Shown here piece by piece: positions 15,253 to 23,564 of a DNA stretch of 42,555 bases. The DNA lies in the NCBI GenBank assembly GCA_016296065.1, contig JAEDKA010000033.1:1-42555 (forward strand), written 5' to 3'. Both the position numbers and the translations under genes were made by a program. The stretch comes from Kiritimatiellia bacterium (GTDB lineage Bacteria; Verrucomicrobiota; Kiritimatiellia; RFP12; UBA1067). Each line of letters opens with the position of its first letter. The first letter of the stretch is position 1. A model generated the notes under the pieces. The model searched no databases. It was not told where the DNA came from and saw only the letters and a list, made by a program, of their open reading frames with translations.

Positions 15253-15728
15253 TATTCCTTTCCTTTCGTTTCAATCCTCTCCAGGTCGCGCAGCCAGCCC
15301 AGCTCGCGGCGGCGCATCCTGTCGTACTCCGGCGGCGTAAGGTCGTCCGCACCCGAAAGATGGTCCATTCCGTGCGCCACGTATAGAAGCAGCTCCTTCG
15401 CCGCGCTCCATCCGGCGCGACGCGGCGCCGCCTCGAGCGCGCGGTCGCAGTTGACGTACACCTCGCCGTAGACCCCGTCCGGCTCGCCCGGCATGGGGTC
15501 GTACCGCTGCGTTATCGCGTCCGTCGGACCCTCCGCGCCGTTGACGGCGAGATGGACCTCGGCGGAGAACGCGTTGTCCTGGAGTATCACGGCGACCTCC
15601 CTGAACGGAACGCCTACGCGCGCCGAGGAGCGCGCGGCGAAATACTCCGCCGCCGCCTTCAGCGCACCCTTCGCGATCGCGATCCCGCGCGGAACGCGTC
15701 CGTCTACCGTAACATGTGGCTTTGACAT
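15252..15728 (-). CDS. ybeY: YbeY endoribonuclease, rRNA maturation factor
   Basis: YbeY is a zinc-dependent endoribonuclease acting in 16S rRNA 3' maturation and ribosome quality control. The 158-aa protein has TDAI (for the usual TDVLSFP) and the metal site HGMDHLSGADD, matching the H-G-x-x-H-L-x-G-x-D pattern, though the spacing is one residue shorter than the common HGxLHLxGYDH. These two departures lower certainty slightly. A TTGCCC-18-TATAAT promoter ends 10 nt upstream of the ATG, so the mRNA may be almost leaderless. The stop overlaps the NIF3 start. Confidence 0.88.
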   Translation of the reverse strand: MSKPHVTVDGRVPRGIAIAKGALKAAAEYFAARSSARVGVPFREVAVILQDNAFSAEVHLAVNGAEGPTDAITQRYDPMPGEPDGVYGEVYVNCDRALEAAPRRAGWSAAKELLLYVAHGMDHLSGADDLTPPEYDRMRRRELGWLRDLERIETKGKE

Positions 15729-15738
15729 TTCGGCGAAG

Positions 15739-15768
15739 ATTATAGCATACCCCGGAGCGCGCGGGCAA
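15739..15768 (-). promoter_or_regulatory. Promoter of ybeY-NIF3
   Basis: On the minus strand, TTGCCC (15763-15768) and TATAAT (15739-15744) are 18 bp apart. The -10 box ends only 10 nt before the ybeY ATG, so transcription should start about 4 nt from the start codon. It lies in the 42-bp gap after the giant glycosidase gene, giving ybeY its own transcription unit. Confidence 0.7.
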
Positions 15769-15770
15769 CC

Positions 15771-18700
15771 TCAGAAGCAGTCGAGACGGCACTCTCCGAA
15801 GCGAACCGGACGTTCGTCGAAGTTCGCGTCCGCGTCGGGAATCGCGTAGAGCACGTTCTCCTCGCCGAAGCGGACGTGGTTCGTGATGTCGACGTCAGTC
15901 TCCTCGCCGAATCCGTGGTGGTGGCGGCGCGCGACGTATCCGTTAATCCTCACGCCCAGCGGAGTGCCGGAGCCGCACTTCATCCACACGCGCACGCGGC
16001 GGCCCTTCCACTCCGCCGGAATCCTCACGGTGCGCTCGCGCCACTCGCCCGCGAGGTCGATGGAGTCGACGGGCTTCTCGCGGCGGTAGAGGTAGACTTT
16101 TCCTGTCATGCCGACGTACTTCGCGCCGCCCTGCATCTCGAACGCGAGGACGTTGCCCTGCGGACGCAGAAGGTCCGTAACGTCGAACGAGTCGTAGTGT
16201 CCGGTCTTGAATTCGTGCAGCTCGCGTCCGTTGAGAATCATCCTGGTCGGAGTCATGTACTGCTGGCGTCCGCCCTGCCACTGTCCTGAGACGAGCGTCA
16301 CGCGCGAGCCGTCGCGCCACTCCTCGCCCGCGTCGAACGTCTTGCGGTACCAGACTCCCTCGCCCGGCTTCGCGCCCCAGAAGTACGGAATCGACACCGG
16401 CGCGGCAGTCCAGGCGGAATCGTCGTACGCCGCGTCGCGATCCCATCCCTCGCCCGGCTTTTCGTTCGTGAAGCGAGCGTCCTCCGCGAGCTCCATCGTC
16501 GGGTCTGCCCAGCGTCCGCTCCTGTACGGCTCGAAGTCGATCGACGGCTTCACGAGCGGATGCCACAGCTCCTGCTGGCGGTTCCACCAGTAGGCGACGG
16601 AATCCGCTCCGCCGAATGTCTCCGCCTCCACGATCGCGACGTCCTGCGAGCGGAGGTCGACCCTGAAGCGCGCCTCGCCGGACTCTGCGTCCCATTCGAA
16701 CGGAACCTTCGCCGCAGCGCCGGGCGTATACACGACGAGCGACGCCGGCTTCCTGCCGGGACGGAGCGTCACGCCGACGTTCTGCGTGCCGGACTCGTTG
16801 AAGTTGCACAGCACCGTCACCGAGTCGACGCCGTTGTTGGAGCGGTACGGCTGCGCCCACACGCGGGCGTCGTCCGTCTCGCCGAGCGGCTTCGGGAACG
16901 CCAGCCCCTCGAGGATCGCGCGCATCGCGACGCGCTCGCCCTCCCCGGGGACCCAGATGCCCATCGTGTCGGAGACGGCGCGCCAGAACATGGACCCCAT
17001 CGCGACGACGCGTCCCTTGCCGAGCGGACGCACGACGATCGCGGCGGATCCGTTCTCGAACCTGGCCGCGACGAACGACCCCTCGCTCGGCTCCAGCTCG
17101 ACGCTGTACTCGTTGTGGTTGTTGCCCTGCCAGTCCATGACGCGCCCCTCGTCGCGGAAAGTGCGAGCGCGGAACGCTGCCGGCATCCCCTGTGCGTCGT
17201 CCAGCGTGACGGAGCCGCCGAGCGGCCTGACGGACTTCACCCTGCATCCGGTGAGCGCGGAAATCGGCCATGCGTCGACCTTGTCCGGCGTGCTTCTTCC
17301 GGTGAACGGAAACGCCACGAACGTTCCGCCGCGCTCGACCCAGTCCCTGATTCGCTCGACCGTCTCGCACGTCATCGTCTCGTTGCCGCAGTCGATTACG
17401 AGGGACTGTCCCTCCAGCTTCCCGTCCGCGATGCCGCTGTCGTCGATGTAGAGCGGGGACTGTCCGACGGACTGCAGCGTGCCGCGTCCGAGGTCCCAGT
17501 TCCAAACGCTCGCCTTGGCGTACGCGCCCTTTCCGCCAGGAACCGGATACGGCGCCGTGAAGTCGCCCGTGCCGGTGGCGCGGCGGTAGATGATCACCTG
17601 CGGACCGAAGATGTCGTACGTGCCCATGCGGCGCAGGACGTTCTTGTGCGAGAGCCAGAACTCGCGCAGGTCGCTCTTGCGCGAATAGACCTGCGTCTGG
17701 AACACAGGCTCGTGTCCGTCAAGCCCCTCGAGGAACACGCGCAGCGTCGACATGCGCATCTCGCGTTCGTTGTTCGACGGACCCGCCAGCTCGCTCGAGG
17801 CGGGGATGCCGTAGAGCTTCGCGTAGCGTTTGTACCACGGATAGAACCAGATGCCCTCGCCCGTGAAGTGCGGGAACCCGCCCCAGTCCAGGCACAGGCG
17901 ATGCGTCGTCTCCGTGCCGAAGCCCTCCGGCGCCATGAACTTAATCGGCGCGTCTGGATCGACCTGGCGCATTCCGTCGAGGATGATCTTCCACGCCTCG
18001 TACTTCGCGTCGCGCCTCCAGGATTCCCAGAGCCCCCACAGCCTGTCGCGCCCGGCGAGGAGCCCTGGGTAGGTGCGGGGAGGCTCGACGGACAGGAACG
18101 CGCGGCCCTTCCACCAGCAGCCATGGAGCTGGATGGCGACGGTGTTGCGTCCCTCTGCGAGGAACTCCGTCACGTCGAGCGCGCCCCACTGTCCGACGCC
18201 GCCGACCTCGCGTCCGTTCACGTAGATGCGGTGAAGGCGGTTCCCCGTCCTGGGAGTGTGCACGGACGAGTCGCTCATCGGGAAGAAGTACAGCCACACG
18301 GGCTTTCCGCCGGCGAGCGCGCCCTTCCACTCGAAGTCGCGGCGGAACCAGCACGCGGACGTCGAGCCGTCCGCACCCCAGCCGACCTGCTTCGGGAATA
18401 TCCTGCGTATGAACTCAGGGCTGCCGGGCATGTCGATCGAGCCCCACTGCGAGAGGTCGGTCTCGGGGAGATACCATTTCTCCCTTATGCCGGGATACCT
18501 CTCCTCCTCGCTCTTCTCCCACCATCCGTCCTTTCCGTCCTGGAAGTCGAACTCCTTGCGCCAGCGCCACGTGCCGAAGAGGTCGAGAACGCGCCCCTGG
18601 AGTCCGGAGAAGTGCGCGAACTCCGGAACCGGCACGTCGTCCCACGTCGCGTACGAGCCGGAGGGGACGCCGAAGAGATCCTCTGCGGAAGACGGCGTCT

Positions 18701-19715
18701 CGCCTTTCGAGGCAAGGTAGTCGTGCCAGCTCTTCGCCGCAGCGGGCGAATAGTCCTGGTGCATGTCGTACCAGTACTGGTGGAAGAGCTCGCCGTGCGG
18801 ATGCATCCAGCCGCGCGTGTTCGGAGTCTTGACCTTGCGCATTCCGTCCATGACGGTGCGCGCGACGTACTTGTGCACCTCGGGCTGGTACCAGCTGAAG
18901 TGCGGCGCCACGTCGTGGTAGCGGAGCCATCCGTTGACCATGAAGTCCGCGGGCTGGTTCATGAAGTCCGGGAAGCGCCTGAGCGACCAGTCGAATCCGC
19001 CGGCGATTCCGTACACGCGGAACGACGTCGGTATGCCGAGCTTCTCAGCGAGGCGCGCCTTCCACGGGATGCCCTGGTTGGCGAGGAGTCCGTCGGAGTT
19101 GTCGAACGTCGCGGGGTCGAGCCACTGGTCGAAGTGCATCGGACCGGACTTCCCGTCGTCCATCAGCAGGTGGAACTGGAAGTCCTCCTCGGGGTCCTTC
19201 TCCCCGCCCTTGCCGTCGAGCGACATCCATCCGAGCATGTTGTCGAATCCGCCCATGCCGTACGAGCCCCAGCCCATGCGCTTCATGTACTCGGGAAACG
19301 CGCCGGATTCGATCAGCGCGCCGTCGGGCGCGAAGAGCGCGTCCGCCGCGGCCTTCGCCACGGCGTCGGCGCTTCCGGACGCGATGCGGCACTCCGAGCC
19401 GACGACCGCCACGGCGAAGCCCTGTCCGCCCGGCGTCGCGAACCACGGACGCGTCTCCGTCCCACGCCTCTCGACTCCGTGCGAGAGGCGCAGTTCGTAG
19501 ATGAACTTGCCGCCGACCATCCTCGCCTTCTCAGGGGAAGCCGCGGCGAACGTGGCCACGGAAACCTCCTCTCCGCCGAACTTCCGTTCCGCGCTCGAGA
19601 AAGCGCAGCTCCCGAAGCCCCTCAGTTCAGCGGACATCTCGCCGGCCACCGCCGCCGAGGCAATCAACAGCCCGGTGAAGAACCACCCGGCCCTGCTTGT
19701 CGATTTCATTCGCAT
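15771..19715 (-). CDS. Giant secreted glycosidase-like protein (paralogue B)
   Basis: This encodes 1314 aa starting at MRMKSTSRAGWFFTG, chosen because GGAG lies 6 nt before this ATG; an ATG 12 nt earlier is also open. A signal peptide precedes AVAGEM. A TIM-barrel-like region carries W-M-H-P-H-G-E-L (E309, candidate acid/base). A GH2-type jelly-roll (about 390-560: WFRRDFEW, IYVNGREVGG, LAEGRNTVAIQL) is then followed by the rest of the barrel, with SSELAG as candidate nucleophile. A Rossmann-like domain (VIDCGNETMTCETVERIRDWVERGGTFVAF) resembles the beta-galactosidase trimerisation domain of GH42. Two C-terminal jelly-rolls end with the motif ARRHHHGFGEETDVDIT. It is paralogous to the gene 24 nt upstream. 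The exact GH family and substrate are not assigned. Confidence 0.8.
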   Translation of the reverse strand: MRMKSTSRAGWFFTGLLIASAAVAGEMSAELRGFGSCAFSSAERKFGGEEVSVATFAAASPEKARMVGGKFIYELRLSHGVERRGTETRPWFATPGGQGFAVAVVGSECRIASGSADAVAKAAADALFAPDGALIESGAFPEYMKRMGWGSYGMGGFDNMLGWMSLDGKGGEKDPEEDFQFHLLMDDGKSGPMHFDQWLDPATFDNSDGLLANQGIPWKARLAEKLGIPTSFRVYGIAGGFDWSLRRFPDFMNQPADFMVNGWLRYHDVAPHFSWYQPEVHKYVARTVMDGMRKVKTPNTRGWMHPHGELFHQYWYDMHQDYSPAAAKSWHDYLASKGETPSSAEDLFGVPSGSYATWDDVPVPEFAHFSGLQGRVLDLFGTWRWRKEFDFQDGKDGWWEKSEEERYPGIREKWYLPETDLSQWGSIDMPGSPEFIRRIFPKQVGWGADGSTSACWFRRDFEWKGALAGGKPVWLYFFPMSDSSVHTPRTGNRLHRIYVNGREVGGVGQWGALDVTEFLAEGRNTVAIQLHGCWWKGRAFLSVEPPRTYPGLLAGRDRLWGLWESWRRDAKYEAWKIILDGMRQVDPDAPIKFMAPEGFGTETTHRLCLDWGGFPHFTGEGIWFYPWYKRYAKLYGIPASSELAGPSNNEREMRMSTLRVFLEGLDGHEPVFQTQVYSRKSDLREFWLSHKNVLRRMGTYDIFGPQVIIYRRATGTGDFTAPYPVPGGKGAYAKASVWNWDLGRGTLQSVGQSPLYIDDSGIADGKLEGQSLVIDCGNETMTCETVERIRDWVERGGTFVAFPFTGRSTPDKVDAWPISALTGCRVKSVRPLGGSVTLDDAQGMPAAFRARTFRDEGRVMDWQGNNHNEYSVELEPSEGSFVAARFENGSAAIVVRPLGKGRVVAMGSMFWRAVSDTMGIWVPGEGERVAMRAILEGLAFPKPLGETDDARVWAQPYRSNNGVDSVTVLCNFNESGTQNVGVTLRPGRKPASLVVYTPGAAAKVPFEWDAESGEARFRVDLRSQDVAIVEAETFGGADSVAYWWNRQQELWHPLVKPSIDFEPYRSGRWADPTMELAEDARFTNEKPGEGWDRDAAYDDSAWTAAPVSIPYFWGAKPGEGVWYRKTFDAGEEWRDGSRVTLVSGQWQGGRQQYMTPTRMILNGRELHEFKTGHYDSFDVTDLLRPQGNVLAFEMQGGAKYVGMTGKVYLYRREKPVDSIDLAGEWRERTVRIPAEWKGRRVRVWMKCGSGTPLGVRINGYVARRHHHGFGEETDVDITNHVRFGEENVLYAIPDADANFDERPVRFGECRLDCF

Positions 19716-19739
19716 TGTTTTCTCCATGTGTTGCTATGG

Positions 19740-22700
19740 TCACCACTCGAGCTTGACGTCGGTGATCTCTCCGCTGCGGGCCCACTCGCCGAAGTAGTTG
19801 CCGACGAGCCATATCTCGTTCTTGGCACCTGGCTTGAGGTACGGGGTTATGTTGAGGACCGTGCGGTCGCCGTGGCGGTGGTGGTGGCGGCGGACGTAGT
19901 GTCCGTTAACCACAACGCCGTGCAGGAAGTCTCCGCGCGACGTGAAGTCGACGCGCACGGTGCGTCCCGCAACGTCGGACGGAAGATCGAACTCGCGCCT
20001 GAGCGCGACGCCGCGGTCGTACCTGCCAGGAAGCGTAACGGTGTGCGAATCGACGTCCGTCATCCTCTCGAACACCTGCCACTCACCCGCGAGCGAAAGC
20101 GTTCCCGCGGGCTTCGGACGATACCTGAGGAACGTCACGCCCCTGAAGCCCCTCACGCCCGGATGCCTGTCGTCCTTCACAGTGATCTTCAGGTGCGCCG
20201 TCTCGCCGGCCTTAACGTCGAGGACGCGTCCCTTGATGCCGCCGTCGCTGTAGTGAATCTCCTTTCCGTCGAGGTACACCCAGAACTGCGCGTTGTTGTA
20301 CGTCTGCGAGTACTGCCCGACGCCCCACAGCTCCACGTCGCCGTCGTTCCACTCCGCGGGGATCTGCACGTCGCGCTCGCAGGTGTACTCCGTCACGCCC
20401 TCGGGCATGTCGCGTCCGACGACCCAGGGCTCGAGCGGACGCGTCTCGGGCTTTTCCGAGCCGGCGAAGGTCACCTTCCAGTCCAGGCTCCCGATGTCAA
20501 GCACGTCGGAATGCTCCTCGCGCGCGGCCGGAGCGGCCTTCGCGCCTTCCGCTCCGCGCCACCATCCGAACTGGTTCTTCACCCAGTGCCACGCGCTCTG
20601 CGCCTGCGCCGCCGCCGGGCGTGGCGAGGTGGCGAGGAGGAATCCGTTCGGACCGAGAACCCCCTTCGTCTCCGCGGGCCTGCCGGTCAGCACGTCCGTG
20701 AGCTCGCGCGCGGCTCCGTCGCGGAACTTCAGCTCGTACGGAACGTCACCGTCCCAGCGCTCGTTCGCGAGAAGCCAGACGTCCTTCGTTCCGTCCGTCG
20801 TTATGAAGTGACGAGCGTGCACGCGGTCCGGCGAGACGACGGGAATGCGCGTCGCGCCGAGCGCGATGAGCATCTGGTCGAGGATGCGCGTCTCCACGTC
20901 GTAGTAGCGCGCACGCGTGCCGAAGGTTATGATGCGTCCCTCTCCAATGCGGCGCGAGACGATCGCAGGCGTCGTCGGCGCTTCGTTCTCTCCGTCGCAC
21001 CAGCGGTAGAGCACCTCGACGTCGTCCGCCGTCGGCTCGAGGAACGTGCCGTCCGCCCAGAACTCCCACGGGAGGGTCGCGTCGGGCGAGCCGTTCCAGT
21101 GTTCGTCGGCAGCGCGGCGCACTTTCACGCGCTTCTCGGGCTCGATGCTGGCGCCCCACGGGTTGTACTTGATGTAGTAGCGCGACATGTCCTTCACCCT
21201 GCACCCGGCGAGCGACGAGAGCACCCACTGGTCCGGCTTCTCGGGCGTGTGGCGTCCGGACTGGAACATCGCGACGTACGTTCCGCCCGCGCGCACATAG
21301 CGCTCGACGGCCTCGGCCATCTTGGGCGTCATCACCGTGTTGTTGCAGTCTATGAGGAACCTGTAGCGCGAGGCGAGCGCATCGGAGACGTCGCCGGGCG
21401 TCACGGCGTCCATCTGGAAGTTGTCCTTTAGCGTCTCGTTGAGGCGCCAGTCCGAGTAGCCGGACGGGAACGCCGAGTTCGGGTCGCTGCGCCACGGATA
21501 GCCCATGAGGGCCTCGATGCGCGAGTCCATCACGAACGCGACGTCCGTCGGCGCGGAGGACATGCGGCCCATCATCTTTATCGCCGGAAGGATGCGCTCG
21601 AACTCGGCGCGGATGTCGTCCTTCCACATGATCGTTCCGACATGGATGAAGTAGTGCACCGCGTTCACGCCCTCGCGGAGGTAGAGGTTGAAGTAGCGGC
21701 GGAACTGGTTGAGGTCTCCGGCCGGAGAGCCAGGCTCGACCGAGAACGGCATGTCGGCGGAGCGCATGAGCATCGGCAGGAACTCCCAGTACGCGGCGGC
21801 GGTCATGCCGGTGTCGTGGAAACGCGAGCCGTAGCGCATCGCGAGCTTGCGCATGGAGTTGAAGTACGAGCCTGGCGCCATCGCGACGATGCTCTTGTCC
21901 GGCTCGACGGACCTCAGGGACTCAAGCCCCGTCTTCACCGCCCTCATGCGGCTCCACTCCTGCCATCCGCAGAAGTCGACCCACTTCGCGTTCATCCCCT
22001 CGCCAAAGTACGGATACGCCTTCGGCTCCTGCTGCGTGAGGTAGATGCGGTAGTTGATAACGCCGTGCGGAAGCTCCAGCGCGATCACGTTGTCGCCGTC
22101 CTTGAGGAGATCGGTGACTTCGCAGTGCATCCAGTGGCAGCTCGCATGCCCGACGCCAGACTCTCCGGCGAGCTTTCCGTTCACATGCGCGGCGACCGTG
22201 CTGCCCGTCGCCTGCGAGAGGTCCCACACGTAGAGCCAGGTCCTGCCCTTGCGTGCGGGGAGCTTGAAGTGGCGGCGGATGACGGCGGGGCGCTTTTCGT
22301 AGAGGTAGCCGATCTCGTTCCCCGGCATGCCGCGGTAGAGAAGCGGCCAGGACGAGTCGTCGCACGCGGGATCAAGCCACTCCTTCGGAGCGCGCACGTT
22401 CTTCTGCTGGCGGTCCTGGTTGAGGCGCGCCGGATAGCTCGACCCGTCTTCGGCGGCAAGAGGACGTCCGCGCCAGTCGCCGGAAAGATCGACCGCGTCC
22501 GGACCCCATCCGGCGAATTCCGCGATCTCAGGGAGCCTCACATCGCCCCACGACTTTACGGACGGCTCCTTCCAGCGATTCGCGACTGCGGCGGCCTCGC
22601 CGTAGCGCTCGCGCATGTACGTGCGGAAGCTCCTGTCGGCGAGGGGGCCGTGCTCGATGAACACGGTGTAGTCGCCGTGGTTGAGCTCACCGTGCGGCTC

Positions 22701-23531
22701 GAGAAGCTCGATCACCTCGTTGCAGTCGTACTTGCGAACCACGTCCAGCCAAGGCGCGAACGCATCGCGATGTCCCTTCGAAGAGGCCCAGCTGAGGAAC
22801 GGGTGCGCGTGGTTGGGCTCTCCGACGGAGTGGTAGGTTCCGATGAACTGCGGCGCGTGGCGCTCGTTGAGCTCGCGGTGCTCGTCGAGGTACCAGAACG
22901 GAACGGAGAAGTTCGTGTTGAGGACGATCGGAAGGTGGCGGTCCTTGGCGAGCTTGTAGCCCCAGTTCCACAGCTGGTTGTCCATAAGGCCCTTCGCGTT
23001 GCCGTTCGGCTGCGAGTCGCACCAGAAGATGAACCCGGCGTCGTCGCACTTCTTCGCGAAGTCGAACTCGCCCCGCGGATCGTACTCGCCCCAGTCCTTT
23101 CCGCCGAAGCCCATTCCCTTCGGAGACTGCCCCGGCCAGTAGTAGAACCTGAAGCAGTAGTCGTCCCAGCTGTTGAGGAACATCGGTATCTCGGGCAGCG
23201 TCCCGAGGTCAGACGCGGCGGGCTCGGACGCGGAATGCGTGATCGTGACGGTCTTCCCGTCTACGGCAACCCTGTCGAACGTTCCGTCCGGAAGCTTCAC
23301 CACGCCATCCTTGACGACGCGTCCTTCCTTTCCGTGCACATGCAGATAGCGCGCGGCCCAAAGCCTCGCCTTCTCGGGCGACTCGGCGCGAATCGTCACG
23401 TCGTCGCCGCTGCGCTCTGCGGACGTCTCGCCGTATCCGCGCAGGCGGCGCTTTATCGTTTCGTCGTTCTGCGCGAATGCCGAAAGCCCCGCGCATGCGG
23501 CCAGTACAAGGCCGATGTGTCTCGTTTTCAT
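19740..23531 (-). CDS. Giant secreted glycosidase-like protein (paralogue A)
   Basis: This encodes 1263 aa with a clear signal peptide ending LSAFAQ and a GGGGAG ribosome binding site. It has the same order as paralogue B. The first half of the barrel holds LEPHGELNHGDY (E282, candidate acid/base). An inserted jelly-roll spans about 350-500 (VIRRHFKLPARKGRTWLYVW, HVNGKLAGESG, LKDGDNVIALEL). The second half of the barrel contains FSVEPGSP (E599, candidate nucleophile). A Rossmann-like domain (FLIDCNNTVMTPKMAEAVERYVRAGGTYVAMF) and two C-terminal jelly-rolls follow, ending in VRRHHHRHGDRTVLNIT. It probably hydrolyses a complex glycan outside the cytoplasm. It is in one operon with the beta-helix gene (33-nt gap) and paralogue B. 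The family assignment beyond clan A-like is open. Confidence 0.8.
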   Translation of the reverse strand: MKTRHIGLVLAACAGLSAFAQNDETIKRRLRGYGETSAERSGDDVTIRAESPEKARLWAARYLHVHGKEGRVVKDGVVKLPDGTFDRVAVDGKTVTITHSASEPAASDLGTLPEIPMFLNSWDDYCFRFYYWPGQSPKGMGFGGKDWGEYDPRGEFDFAKKCDDAGFIFWCDSQPNGNAKGLMDNQLWNWGYKLAKDRHLPIVLNTNFSVPFWYLDEHRELNERHAPQFIGTYHSVGEPNHAHPFLSWASSKGHRDAFAPWLDVVRKYDCNEVIELLEPHGELNHGDYTVFIEHGPLADRSFRTYMRERYGEAAAVANRWKEPSVKSWGDVRLPEIAEFAGWGPDAVDLSGDWRGRPLAAEDGSSYPARLNQDRQQKNVRAPKEWLDPACDDSSWPLLYRGMPGNEIGYLYEKRPAVIRRHFKLPARKGRTWLYVWDLSQATGSTVAAHVNGKLAGESGVGHASCHWMHCEVTDLLKDGDNVIALELPHGVINYRIYLTQQEPKAYPYFGEGMNAKWVDFCGWQEWSRMRAVKTGLESLRSVEPDKSIVAMAPGSYFNSMRKLAMRYGSRFHDTGMTAAAYWEFLPMLMRSADMPFSVEPGSPAGDLNQFRRYFNLYLREGVNAVHYFIHVGTIMWKDDIRAEFERILPAIKMMGRMSSAPTDVAFVMDSRIEALMGYPWRSDPNSAFPSGYSDWRLNETLKDNFQMDAVTPGDVSDALASRYRFLIDCNNTVMTPKMAEAVERYVRAGGTYVAMFQSGRHTPEKPDQWVLSSLAGCRVKDMSRYYIKYNPWGASIEPEKRVKVRRAADEHWNGSPDATLPWEFWADGTFLEPTADDVEVLYRWCDGENEAPTTPAIVSRRIGEGRIITFGTRARYYDVETRILDQMLIALGATRIPVVSPDRVHARHFITTDGTKDVWLLANERWDGDVPYELKFRDGAARELTDVLTGRPAETKGVLGPNGFLLATSPRPAAAQAQSAWHWVKNQFGWWRGAEGAKAAPAAREEHSDVLDIGSLDWKVTFAGSEKPETRPLEPWVVGRDMPEGVTEYTCERDVQIPAEWNDGDVELWGVGQYSQTYNNAQFWVYLDGKEIHYSDGGIKGRVLDVKAGETAHLKITVKDDRHPGVRGFRGVTFLRYRPKPAGTLSLAGEWQVFERMTDVDSHTVTLPGRYDRGVALRREFDLPSDVAGRTVRVDFTSRGDFLHGVVVNGHYVRRHHHRHGDRTVLNITPYLKPGAKNEIWLVGNYFGEWARSGEITDVKLEW

Positions 23532-23564
23532 ATACTCCCCTTTTCTGTGAAAATCGTTTTTCCG

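Noticed and set aside
16560..21431. A 1623-codon plus-strand open frame
   Set aside because: It lies opposite the two giant glycosidase-like genes, is extremely rich in R, E, V and H, crosses the gap between two genes and has no recognisable motif or ribosome binding site. It reflects the GC codon bias of the real genes.
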